The notes below the pieces were generated by a model, which was given only the letters and a program-made list of their open reading frames with translations, was not told the DNA's origin and did no database searches. A stretch of 64,000 nucleotides of DNA from Flavobacterium sp. Root420 (GTDB lineage: Bacteria; Bacteroidota; Bacteroidia; Flavobacteriales; Flavobacteriaceae): the NCBI RefSeq assembly GCF_001427905.1, contig NZ_LMEF01000030.1:62001-126000 (forward strand). Reading direction: 5' to 3'. Shown here in pieces: positions 51,118 to 58,434 of the stretch. The translations under genes and the position numbers were made by a program. Each line of letters begins with the position of its first letter. Within the stretch, counting starts at the first letter, position 1.

Positions 51118-52040
51118 TTATGAATGTTGATGAGGTAAAGGAATTTTTATTTTAATTATTGTTCCGTCATCTGGATTGGAAATAATTTCAAAACTTCCTT
51201 TGAATTTTTTAATTCGTGCTCTTATTCGATTAAGTCCAAAGCCCTCGTCCATTTTCTTTGTTTTAAACCCTTTTCCGTCATCCCGAATCGTTAAAAGAAA
51301 ATGATTGTTTTTTTCTTTTAATAGTATATGTGCTTTTTTTGCTTCGCTATGTTTTATGATATTATTACAAAGTTCTGATGTGATAAAATAAAGCTTCATT
51401 TCAAATTTTTCAATGTATCTTTTTTGTGTTGGAATTGCGCTTGCAAATTCAAAAGTGATACTTGAATTTGAATTTCTTTCGCATAAATCTTCCAAGGCAT
51501 AAATCAAACCAAAACGGACCAAAAGACTCGGAACAAGTTCGTGTGATATATCACGTAAAAGATCATGAACATCAGTCAAAATAACTTTTGTTTTCCGAAT
51601 TTCATCAGATTCTATATTATTTTGATTGGTGAAAACATTTAAATGCAATCCCGCAGATGACAATAAAGAATTAATGTTGTCATGTAAAAACGAAGCGATT
51701 TTTTTACGTTCTAATTCCTGAGTATCGATTCCGGAATTTATAACATCTAATAGTATTTTTGCTTGACGTCTTTTCGCTTAATTTTCTGTTTTAACTTAGT
51801 ATTCTGATAAAAGAAATAAAATAAAAAAAAGAGAATTATCACCAGAACAATTGATAGACTGACTACTTTTTTATTTCTTAATTGTTCGTATTGATGAAGT
51901 TGAGTGGAGGTAAATTCTTTTGTTTTTTTAATGGATAAAGTGCTTTCTTCTTTTGAAGATCCTTTTTGCGGACTATAAACAGCATTTTCATTAGATGAAA
52001 TGAAGAAAATAAAAAGAGCTAAAATTCTAATGAAAGACAT
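51118..52040 (-). pseudogene. Sensor histidine kinase (HisKA_3 type), frameshifted
   Basis: Two frames of one gene. 52040-51747 encodes a signal-like helix, a short periplasmic part, a membrane helix (SLSIVLVIILFFLFYFFYQ) and the start of the cytosolic linker (KQKIKRKDVKQK). From the A5 run at 51760-51756 the frame shifts: a missing A would restore KILLDVINSGID, then ELERKKIASFLHDNINSLLSSAG (the H-box with phospho-acceptor His) and the HATPase seen in 51663-51118 (ELCNNIIKHSEAKKAHI, IRDDGKGF, GFGLNRIRARIKKFKG). With the A restored it would be a normal kinase of about 307 residues, the partner of the regulator at 52081. As read, no single frame has both membrane anchor and H-box. A sequencing error in the run is possible. 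Confidence 0.85.
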
Positions 52041-52080
52041 AATCAGTAGTTGCTATAATGGATTTCTTTCCGGGACAAAT

Positions 52081-52743
52081 TCATGGATTAATCAAATGGT
52101 TTTTTAACGCATATTTGACCAGGCCAATAGTGTTTTTAGTCTGAAGTTTTCTCATGATGTTTTTTCGATGTGTTTCGACTGTATTGGTACTGATAAAAAG
52201 CTTTTCGCTTATTTCTTTTCCGGTGTATTCCAATGAAATTAAAGTAACAATCTCAATTTCCCGTGGACTCAAAATGGGATTCTCGATGTAGATATTTTTA
52301 TTTAATTTGGGATTATTGTATGTAAAAGTGTTGAAGATTTTCTCTCTTACGGTATCAGAAAAATATTCCTGTCCCTGATAAACAGTTTCGATGGCCTCAA
52401 TAATATTCTTGCCTGCACATTTTTTGGTCAAATAACCTTTAGCGCCAAATTTCATTACTTCTTTAATGATTTTTAATTCATCATAGCTGGATAAAATAAT
52501 GACTTTACAAGGGCTTTTATTTTTACTAAACTCTTGTAAAACTTCAATTCCGTCTTTTTGAGGCATGCTTATATCTAAAATTAATATATCAGCATTATTT
52601 TCATTGACATTGTTGTATACTGTAGTGCCATCCAGAGAATTTCCAACGACTTCAAAGTTTGGAACCGTTTGTAATAAATTGGTAAGACCATCGATAAGCA
52701 CCTGATGATCATCTGCCAGATGAATTCTTATTTTTTGTTTCAT
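52081..52743 (-). CDS. Response regulator, NarL/FixJ family
   Basis: A 220-residue two-component regulator. The receiver domain (about 1-120) starts IRIHLADDHQVLIDGL, with phospho-acceptor Asp57 in ILDISMPQKDG and the conserved Lys in GAKGYLTKK. The LuxR-type helix-turn-helix (about 150-215) shows LSPREIEIVTLISLEYTGKEISEKLFISTNTVETHRKNIMRKL. It lies 40 nt upstream of the histidine kinase gene, its obvious partner, which is frameshifted here, so this regulator may now lack its kinase. The targets are unknown. Confidence 0.94.
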   Translation of the reverse strand: MKQKIRIHLADDHQVLIDGLTNLLQTVPNFEVVGNSLDGTTVYNNVNENNADILILDISMPQKDGIEVLQEFSKNKSPCKVIILSSYDELKIIKEVMKFGAKGYLTKKCAGKNIIEAIETVYQGQEYFSDTVREKIFNTFTYNNPKLNKNIYIENPILSPREIEIVTLISLEYTGKEISEKLFISTNTVETHRKNIMRKLQTKNTIGLVKYALKNHLINP

Positions 52744-52832
52744 AATCGTTTTTGGACGGAAATGGCAAATTTAAGAAGAGGTTGTTTTGTAAAAGTTCCT
52801 GTTACGGGTATTTTCATATCATTTTAAGGCAC

Positions 52833-52860
52833 AAAAAAACCCGAATATAAATTCGGGTTC
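52833..52860 (-). terminator. Terminator of the DUF4293 gene
   Basis: AACCCGAAT-ATAA-ATTCGGGTT (52838-52859). On the minus strand it is followed by a seven-T run. It lies about 30 nt after the DUF4293 stop. Confidence 0.88.
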
Positions 52861-52890
52861 TCTTCGCACAAAAAAATTAAGTTTATAGGT

Positions 52891-53307
52891 TTATCTCAAA
52901 CGGTCAACAGATTTTACGAGATCTTCATCCTTCTTGATGGCTTTATTAGCTAACACTAATAACACGATAGCAACAATCGGTAGAAACATCCCAATACCTT
53001 TCTCTGAAACAATGTTACTTGTCTCTCCAGATAAGTTTAGTGATCGATATACAAATAATCCTAATAAAATTAAATTTAATATTATGTTCAGTCTGCCCAT
53101 CACAAACTGATTTTGTCTTTTTTTGTATGAAATAATGCTGATAACAGTAAGCATTGTACTTAGACCTAAAAGTATAGTATAAACCTGGTCTTGCATAAAA
53201 TAGAATGCTTTTCCTGTATTTAATGTCCAAAGCGGAATAAAAAACATTAAAACCCCTGTAATAACAAAGGTAAGAAGTAAATATACGGTTTGAATTCTTT
53301 GTATCAT
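52891..53307 (-). CDS. DUF4293 membrane protein
   Basis: A 138-residue membrane protein with four hydrophobic segments. It starts MIQRIQTVYLLLTFVITGVLMFFIPLW, the conserved opening of DUF4293. It is divergently transcribed from rho, an arrangement I associate with Flavobacteriia. The role is unknown. A -7 box TATTTTTG (53332-53325) lies just upstream. Confidence 0.9.
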   Translation of the reverse strand: MIQRIQTVYLLLTFVITGVLMFFIPLWTLNTGKAFYFMQDQVYTILLGLSTMLTVISIISYKKRQNQFVMGRLNIILNLILLGLFVYRSLNLSGETSNIVSEKGIGMFLPIVAIVLLVLANKAIKKDEDLVKSVDRLR

Positions 53308-53324
53308 GGTCTAAAATTGTTTTA

Positions 53325-53332
53325 CAAAAATA
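53325..53332 (-). promoter_or_regulatory. Predicted -7 box of the DUF4293 gene
   Basis: TATTTTTG on the minus strand. It would leave a very short leader of about 10 nt before the ATG at 53307. No clear -33 partner. Confidence 0.4.
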
Positions 53333-53356
53333 TATTTTCTTTTTTATAAATACTAT

Positions 53357-53386
53357 TGTATGATTAAATTTTATTCGTATTATTGC
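53357..53386 (+). promoter_or_regulatory. Predicted promoter of rho
   Basis: TTG (53357-53359), 19 nt, TATTATTG (53379-53386), one base off the -7 consensus. It gives a leader of about 95 nt before the rho ATG, a length at which autoregulation of rho is possible. Confidence 0.5.
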
Positions 53387-53490
53387 ATCATAATACCGTA
53401 AGCACTTCATACTGCGGTCAATTGAAAACAATTATCTACCTATTCTTTTTACAGTATTTCCTTTAAAATAATTAAATTCATAGAATATTC

Positions 53491-55290
53491 ATGTTTGATA
53501 TTTCTGCATTAAAAGAAATGAAGCTTTCTGAGCTTCAAGAAATAGCTAAGTTAGCTAAAACTATAAAGTTTAATGGCGTTAAAAAAGAGACTCTAATCAG
53601 TCAGATTTTAGCACATCAGGAAGCGGCTGAAAAGCCTCCTGTCAATGTTGCGCCCCAAGCAGAAATAGGAGATGATAAACCTAAAAGAGCAAGGATTCTT
53701 CCAGTTAAAAAAGCAGCAATTAGTAAAAATGCTCCTGTTTTAGAATTTGATAAAGTAGAGGAACCAGCTGAGAAAATAGAGGTAACACCTAAGATTTCAA
53801 AACCCAACACGAAAATTCAACCGGTTCTACAAGTTCAGGAAGTTTCAGAATCTGCACCGGTAGAGAAAAAGGGTCCGAAAATCGTAAAGTTTAATAAATC
53901 AGCTTACGAGAAAAAGGTAGCTTTACAAAAAGAAAAAGAAGTTCCGTCTGAAGAAATAACTGAGACTGAGACTGAAACCGTAGCTCCGGCTCCGGTAGCC
54001 GAAAAAGTGGAAGGAACTGCTCCGGTAAAAAAGATTAATCCAAATCAGAATAAAAATCAAAATCCGAACCAAAACCCAAATCAGAATCCAAACCAAAACG
54101 GAAATGGGAATAACGGAAACCAAAATCCAAATCATAAAAATAAAAAGAATAATTTCAGGGATTCAGACTTTGAGTTTGACGGAATTATTGAAAGTGAAGG
54201 TGTTCTTGAAATGATGCCGGACGGATACGGTTTCTTACGTTCATCAGATTATAATTATTTAGCCTCTCCGGATGATATTTATTTATCAACTTCTCAAATC
54301 AGATTATTTGGTCTTAAAACCGGTGATACTGTAAAAGGGGTGGTTCGTCCTCCAAAAGAAGGCGAGAAGTTTTTCCCTTTAGTTCGTGTACTAAAAATTA
54401 ACGGTCACGATCCGCAGGTAGTTCGTGACAGAGTTTCTTTTGAACATTTGACTCCGGTTTTTCCTTCTGAAAAATTCAAATTAGCCGAGAAAGGCAGTTC
54501 AGTTTCAACCCGTATTATCGATTTATTTTCTCCAATAGGAAAAGGGCAGCGTGGTATGATAGTCGCGCAACCGAAAACCGGTAAAACAATGTTACTAAAA
54601 GACATTGCAAACGCAATTGCAGCCAATCACCCTGAAGTTTATCTAATCGTTCTGTTGATTGATGAACGTCCTGAAGAGGTTACAGATATGCAAAGAAGTG
54701 TTCGTGGAGAAGTTATTGCTTCGACTTTTGACAGAGAACCACAAGAACACGTAAAAATTGCTAATATCGTTCTGGAAAAAGCAAAACGTTTGGTAGAATG
54801 CGGACATGATGTTGTGATCTTATTAGACTCAATTACACGTTTGGCAAGAGCTTACAATACTGTACAACCAGCTTCTGGAAAAGTATTAAGTGGAGGTGTT
54901 GATGCTAATGCATTACAAAAACCAAAACGTTTCTTTGGAGCAGCAAGAAATGTAGAAAACGGTGGATCATTAAGTATCATCGCAACAGCATTGACTGAAA
55001 CGGGTTCTAAAATGGATGAGGTTATCTTTGAGGAATTTAAAGGAACTGGTAACATGGAACTTCAATTGGATCGTAAAATTGCGAACAAACGTATTTTCCC
55101 TGCAATCGATCTTACTTCATCAAGTACACGTCGTGATGATTTATTATTAGACGAAAAAACATTACAAAGAATGTGGATTATGCGTAAATATCTATCGGAT
55201 ATGAACCCGGTTGAATCTATGGATTTTGTGAACGAACGTTTTAAGAAAACCAGAAATAATGAGGAGTTTTTGATTTCTATGAATGACTGA
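53491..55290 (+). CDS. rho: Transcription termination factor Rho, with long N-terminal insertion
   Basis: A 599-residue Rho; the usual length is about 420. Residues 1-45 are the Rho_N SAP-like start (LKEMKLSELQEIAKLAKTIKFNGVKKETLI). Residues about 50-225 are a charged, low-complexity insertion that ends in an asparagine/glutamine/proline-rich run (NQN-P repeats at about 183-220). The RNA-binding cold-shock domain follows (GVLEMMPDGYGFLRSSDYNYLASPDDIYLS). The ATPase has Walker A PKTGKT at 361-366, LLIDERPEEVTDM and the Walker B DVVILLDSITRLARAYN. It is a hexameric RNA helicase that terminates transcription. Divergent from DUF4293. Confidence 0.97.
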   Translation: MFDISALKEMKLSELQEIAKLAKTIKFNGVKKETLISQILAHQEAAEKPPVNVAPQAEIGDDKPKRARILPVKKAAISKNAPVLEFDKVEEPAEKIEVTPKISKPNTKIQPVLQVQEVSESAPVEKKGPKIVKFNKSAYEKKVALQKEKEVPSEEITETETETVAPAPVAEKVEGTAPVKKINPNQNKNQNPNQNPNQNPNQNGNGNNGNQNPNHKNKKNNFRDSDFEFDGIIESEGVLEMMPDGYGFLRSSDYNYLASPDDIYLSTSQIRLFGLKTGDTVKGVVRPPKEGEKFFPLVRVLKINGHDPQVVRDRVSFEHLTPVFPSEKFKLAEKGSSVSTRIIDLFSPIGKGQRGMIVAQPKTGKTMLLKDIANAIAANHPEVYLIVLLIDERPEEVTDMQRSVRGEVIASTFDREPQEHVKIANIVLEKAKRLVECGHDVVILLDSITRLARAYNTVQPASGKVLSGGVDANALQKPKRFFGAARNVENGGSLSIIATALTETGSKMDEVIFEEFKGTGNMELQLDRKIANKRIFPAIDLTSSSTRRDDLLLDEKTLQRMWIMRKYLSDMNPVESMDFVNERFKKTRNNEEFLISMND

Positions 55291-55295
55291 TGAAA

Positions 55296-55437
55296 AAGGT
55301 TCTGAGATGCTAAGGTTCTAAGTTTTTTCTTTTTAGAGATTTTAAACTAAATGACATAAAAAAGGGATGAGTTTTTAGACTCATCCCTTTTTGTTTTTTT
55401 AACTTAGGACCTTAGCATCTCAATACCTCAGAACCTT
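55296..55437. repeat. Inverted word repeat flanking the rho terminator
   Basis: AAGGTTCTGAGATGCTAAGGTTCTAAG (55296-55322) faces CTTAGGACCTTAGCATCTCAATACCTCAGAACCTT (55403-55437), with the terminator hairpin in between. Same CTAAGnnn word family as 48092 and 17764. Confidence 0.87.
55357..55395. terminator. Bidirectional terminator between rho and the M28 peptidase gene
   Basis: The 11-bp stem AAAGGGATGAG / CTCATCCCTTT (55361-55371, 55380-55390) has an 8-nt loop, an A-run before it and a T-run after it. It works for both convergent genes. Confidence 0.92.
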
Positions 55438-56452
55438 ATTTCTTATCCACTACCGGTCGATTCTCTCTATTCGCCAAATCCCAGGCTACAACAAACGCTA
55501 ATTGAGCTCTTTTTGTTAAAGCATCATATTCGATTTTTTGTGGTTCGTCGCCTTTACCGTGGTAATCTTCGTGAACTCCGTTAAAGAAGAAAACAGCCGG
55601 AATACCAAATTTAGCAAAGTTATAGTGGTCGGAACGCTCGTAGAAATGATTTGGATCTTTAGGATCGTTAAATTTAAAATCTAAATCTAATTTAGTGTAT
55701 TTGTTGTTTTGGGCCACAACAGCGTTATGTAAATCCGACGAAAGTCTGTCAGCACCAATTACATACACGTAATTATTCGTTTTAGCATGTTCTACATCAC
55801 GACGTCCGATCATATCGATGTTGATGTCACTAATAGTGTTTGCAATTGTAAACAATGGATTTTCAGAGTAATAACGAGATCCATGCAAACCATGTTCTTC
55901 ACCTGTTACATGTAGAAATAAGATAGAACGTTTTGGCCCATGTCCGTCTTTTTTTGCTTTTGCGAATGCTTTTGCAATTTCCATTACTGCTACTGTTCCG
56001 GAGCCATCATCATCTGCTCCGTTATAGATTTCTCCATTTTTAATTCCAACGTGATCGTAATGTGCTGAAATCACTAAAACTTCATCTGGTTTTTCAGAAC
56101 CTTCAATGTACGCCCAGATATTTTCTGAATCGGGTAAATTTTCATTACGCTTTGCATTTAAAAATGCTGCCGGAATGTGTTGGTAGTAATCTGTTGCTCC
56201 TTTTGGGAACGAAATTTTATTTTTTTTGTATTGTTCAATCATGTAGAGTCCTGCTTTTTTCTGTCCTTTTGAACCTGTTTCGCGACCCTCCATTTCGTCA
56301 GAAGCAACAACATAAAGCATTTTTTTTAAGTCTTTTGCTGTAATATTGTTCATGTATTTGGTTGGGTCAGAGTTGTCCTTAGAAGCAACCGACTGTGCAT
56401 TTTTACATGAAAATGCTGAAGCAATTAGTAATAGAATTACAATTTTTTTCAT
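55436..56452 (-). CDS. M28 family metallopeptidase, lipoprotein
   Basis: A 338-residue aminopeptidase-like enzyme. MKKIVILLLIASAFSC is a lipoprotein signal with Cys16. The co-catalytic zinc ligands lie in VISAHYDHVGIKNGEIYNGADDDGSGTVAVMEIAK, LFLHVTGEEHGLHGSRYY and INIDMIGRRD; the last ligand is the His in FYERSDHYNFAKFGIPAVFFF. It removes N-terminal residues from peptides in the periplasm or at the outer membrane. It follows the DUF3667 gene by 9 nt, so an operon is likely. Confidence 0.94.
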   Translation of the reverse strand: MKKIVILLLIASAFSCKNAQSVASKDNSDPTKYMNNITAKDLKKMLYVVASDEMEGRETGSKGQKKAGLYMIEQYKKNKISFPKGATDYYQHIPAAFLNAKRNENLPDSENIWAYIEGSEKPDEVLVISAHYDHVGIKNGEIYNGADDDGSGTVAVMEIAKAFAKAKKDGHGPKRSILFLHVTGEEHGLHGSRYYSENPLFTIANTISDINIDMIGRRDVEHAKTNNYVYVIGADRLSSDLHNAVVAQNNKYTKLDLDFKFNDPKDPNHFYERSDHYNFAKFGIPAVFFFNGVHEDYHGKGDEPQKIEYDALTKRAQLAFVVAWDLANRENRPVVDKK

Positions 56453-56461
56453 TTTTTTTGT

Positions 56462-57436
56462 TTAGTGTAAATTGATAAATATGTAGAAAACATAGAATAC
56501 AAGTAAAAGTAGAATAAAAAAGGAGTTTATAAAAAATAGCATCACACTTTTAACAAACGAAACTATTCTGCTTTCTCCATAAAATCGATGGTGTGCCGGA
56601 TAAAAATAATAACACATCCAAAGTATTCCGACAAAATTGATAATATCAGCTATAAAAGCGACGGGGCTGTTCTCTCCTAATAATCCAAATAACTTTTGGA
56701 CTATGAATAAGATAAGAAATATTAAAAGTAAAAAAGAGAAATAATGAAGGGTAAAAATGCCATGATCAAAATAATACCATCTTTTTTTGCCGTGGAAAAT
56801 CCATAAGAAGAAGGCAAAGAAAGGCATTATTATGAATAGTATTTTAGGGATGTTATGTAAAAAAGATTCAATGAATTTTTCGATAATTTCCCTTTTGGTA
56901 TTGTGTTCCGTAACAGTTAACACTTTTTCATAAGCCCAATATTCAAAATCTGAAAATTTCTCACTTTCTTTTCCATATTTTTGAATTGAGTCGATTGTTT
57001 TCATCGGTCTTAAGTCAAAAATTTTATCTTCATTAAAAGCGTTAATTTTTCCTTTTGTCTCTTGTTTTATAAGTTTTGAAGTAATTTCTTTTTCGCTTTT
57101 ACTTAGATTTTCGTTTACCTTATTCGGAAACAAGGCAATCAATAAAAAAGTGATAAAACTGATAAAAATATAAAGACGAACAGGTGCCAGATACGATAAT
57201 CTTTTTCCGGACAGATATTCTTTGGTTAAAGTCGCAGGTTTAAAAAGAAGATTTTTAATGGTTTTCCAAAATGCATTTTCATAATGCGTTAAATCTTCAA
57301 AAAAATGGACAAACAAATGATGAAAGGTCTTTCGGCTGTCTGTATTTTCCTGTCCGCAATTGGGGCAGAATTTTTGTTCGACAACATGCCTGCAATTCAG
57401 GCAGGTTTTGTCTTTTCTAATGGGACTGTGTGACAT
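56462..57436 (-). CDS. DUF3667 zinc-ribbon membrane protein
   Basis: A 324-residue protein. The N-terminus has two C-x-x-C pairs (CLNCRHVVEQKFCPNCG) forming a zinc ribbon, followed by the DUF3667 hallmark FHHLFVHFFEDLTHYENAFWKTIKNLLFKPATLTKEYLSGKRLSYLAPVRLYIF. The rest has four to five membrane segments. The function of this Bacteroidetes family is unknown. It starts an apparent operon with the M28 peptidase. Confidence 0.9.
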   Translation of the reverse strand: MSHSPIRKDKTCLNCRHVVEQKFCPNCGQENTDSRKTFHHLFVHFFEDLTHYENAFWKTIKNLLFKPATLTKEYLSGKRLSYLAPVRLYIFISFITFLLIALFPNKVNENLSKSEKEITSKLIKQETKGKINAFNEDKIFDLRPMKTIDSIQKYGKESEKFSDFEYWAYEKVLTVTEHNTKREIIEKFIESFLHNIPKILFIIMPFFAFFLWIFHGKKRWYYFDHGIFTLHYFSFLLLIFLILFIVQKLFGLLGENSPVAFIADIINFVGILWMCYYFYPAHHRFYGESRIVSFVKSVMLFFINSFFILLLLVFYVFYIFINLH

Positions 57437-57515
57437 TTGGTTATTTATTGATTGTGATTTGGTTTATTAAGGTTTAGTTTGGAATTAATCGGGTTAACAC
57501 AAATTTTAATTTAAT

Positions 57516-57560
57516 GAAAATCCGTGCAAATCCGTTTAAATCCGTGTCATCTGCGTGTCA
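57516..57560. repeat. Intergenic repeat of AAATCCGTG words
   Basis: AAATCCGTGCAAATCCGTTTAAATCCGTGTCATCTGCGTG: AAATCCG three times with a 10-bp period, then CTGCGTG. It is related to the words at 2575-2686 and 29026-29068 and overlaps the stop of the dienelactone hydrolase gene at its edge (57562). Confidence 0.65.
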
Positions 57561-57561
57561 T

Positions 57562-58335
57562 TTACTTTTTCAGAACTTCATCCAAAAAAAGCTTCAAATG
57601 CTCAAATGCTCTTTTAGCAGCAACCGGATTATAAGCCGCTCCTTTAGAATTATCGTTTCCTGCTTCCGGATTGGTGAAAGAGTGAACAGAATCTGCATAA
57701 TAAATCATTTGCCAATCGGCTTTTGAATCACGCATTTCTTGTTGAAAAGCGGCAATTTCTTCTTTAGAAGCATATGGATCGTCAGCTCCATGACAAATTA
57801 AAACTTTTGCTGTAATTGGTGTTGCAGGTCGTGCGGCATCTTTTCCTAAACCTCCGTGAAAGGAAGCAACTCCTTTTACGTTCAAATGACCACGCGCAGC
57901 TTCCAAAACTCCTGTTCCTCCAAAACAATATCCAATAATTACAATATTATCTGCATTTGCTCCGGATTTAATTAATTCCTGTAAAGCAAGATTGATTCGT
58001 TTTTGGTAAGCCTTATAATTCGTTTTATAGAAACCAGCTTGTTTTCCTGCTTCTGAAGTATTTTTTGGATAGTTTCCTTCTCCATAAATATCAGCGATAA
58101 AAACAGTATAGCCTAGTTTTGATAAATTCTCTGCAATTCCTTTTGAGGCATTATCAATTCCGAGCCAAGCCGGCAAAAGTAAAATTCCTGGATTATTACC
58201 GCTTTTTTTAGCAGGTTTTATAGCTAAACCATTTAATGCCTGACTTCCGTCAGCATATTTTACTGGTTTTAATTGTGCATTTATAGTGTGAGAAAACAAT
58301 ATAGTAGCAAAAATAAGAAGAGCTGAATTTTTCAT
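57562..58335 (-). CDS. Dienelactone hydrolase family protein, exported
   Basis: A 257-residue alpha/beta hydrolase with a signal peptide (MKNSALLIFATILFSHTINAQ). The catalytic triad of the dienelactone type is visible: Cys137 in IIGYCFGGTGVLE, Asp185/186 in CHGADDPYA and His218 in YADSVHSFTNP. Processing of dienelactone itself is unlikely outside an aromatic pathway; a general periplasmic esterase or lactonase is a better guess. Isolated gene. Confidence 0.9.
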   Translation of the reverse strand: MKNSALLIFATILFSHTINAQLKPVKYADGSQALNGLAIKPAKKSGNNPGILLLPAWLGIDNASKGIAENLSKLGYTVFIADIYGEGNYPKNTSEAGKQAGFYKTNYKAYQKRINLALQELIKSGANADNIVIIGYCFGGTGVLEAARGHLNVKGVASFHGGLGKDAARPATPITAKVLICHGADDPYASKEEIAAFQQEMRDSKADWQMIYYADSVHSFTNPEAGNDNSKGAAYNPVAAKRAFEHLKLFLDEVLKK

Positions 58336-58375
58336 CGTTTTACAATTTTAAACAAATATCAGAAATAATATGTTA

Positions 58376-58412
58376 CAAAAAAACCTCGAAAGCTATTTCT
58401 TACGAGGTTTAA
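58376..58412 (-). terminator. Terminator of the acylase gene
   Basis: AAACCTCG (58381-58388) pairs with CGAGGTTT (58403-58410) across a 14-nt loop. On the minus strand it is followed by a T-run. It lies about 25 nt after the acylase stop. Confidence 0.82.
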
Positions 58413-58434
58413 AATTATATGATTTAAGATTGAA

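Noticed and set aside
53015..53431. Minus-strand frame overlapping DUF4293 and the rho promoter
   Set aside because: It is a shadow of the DUF4293 gene and crosses the divergent promoter region; the product has no family features.
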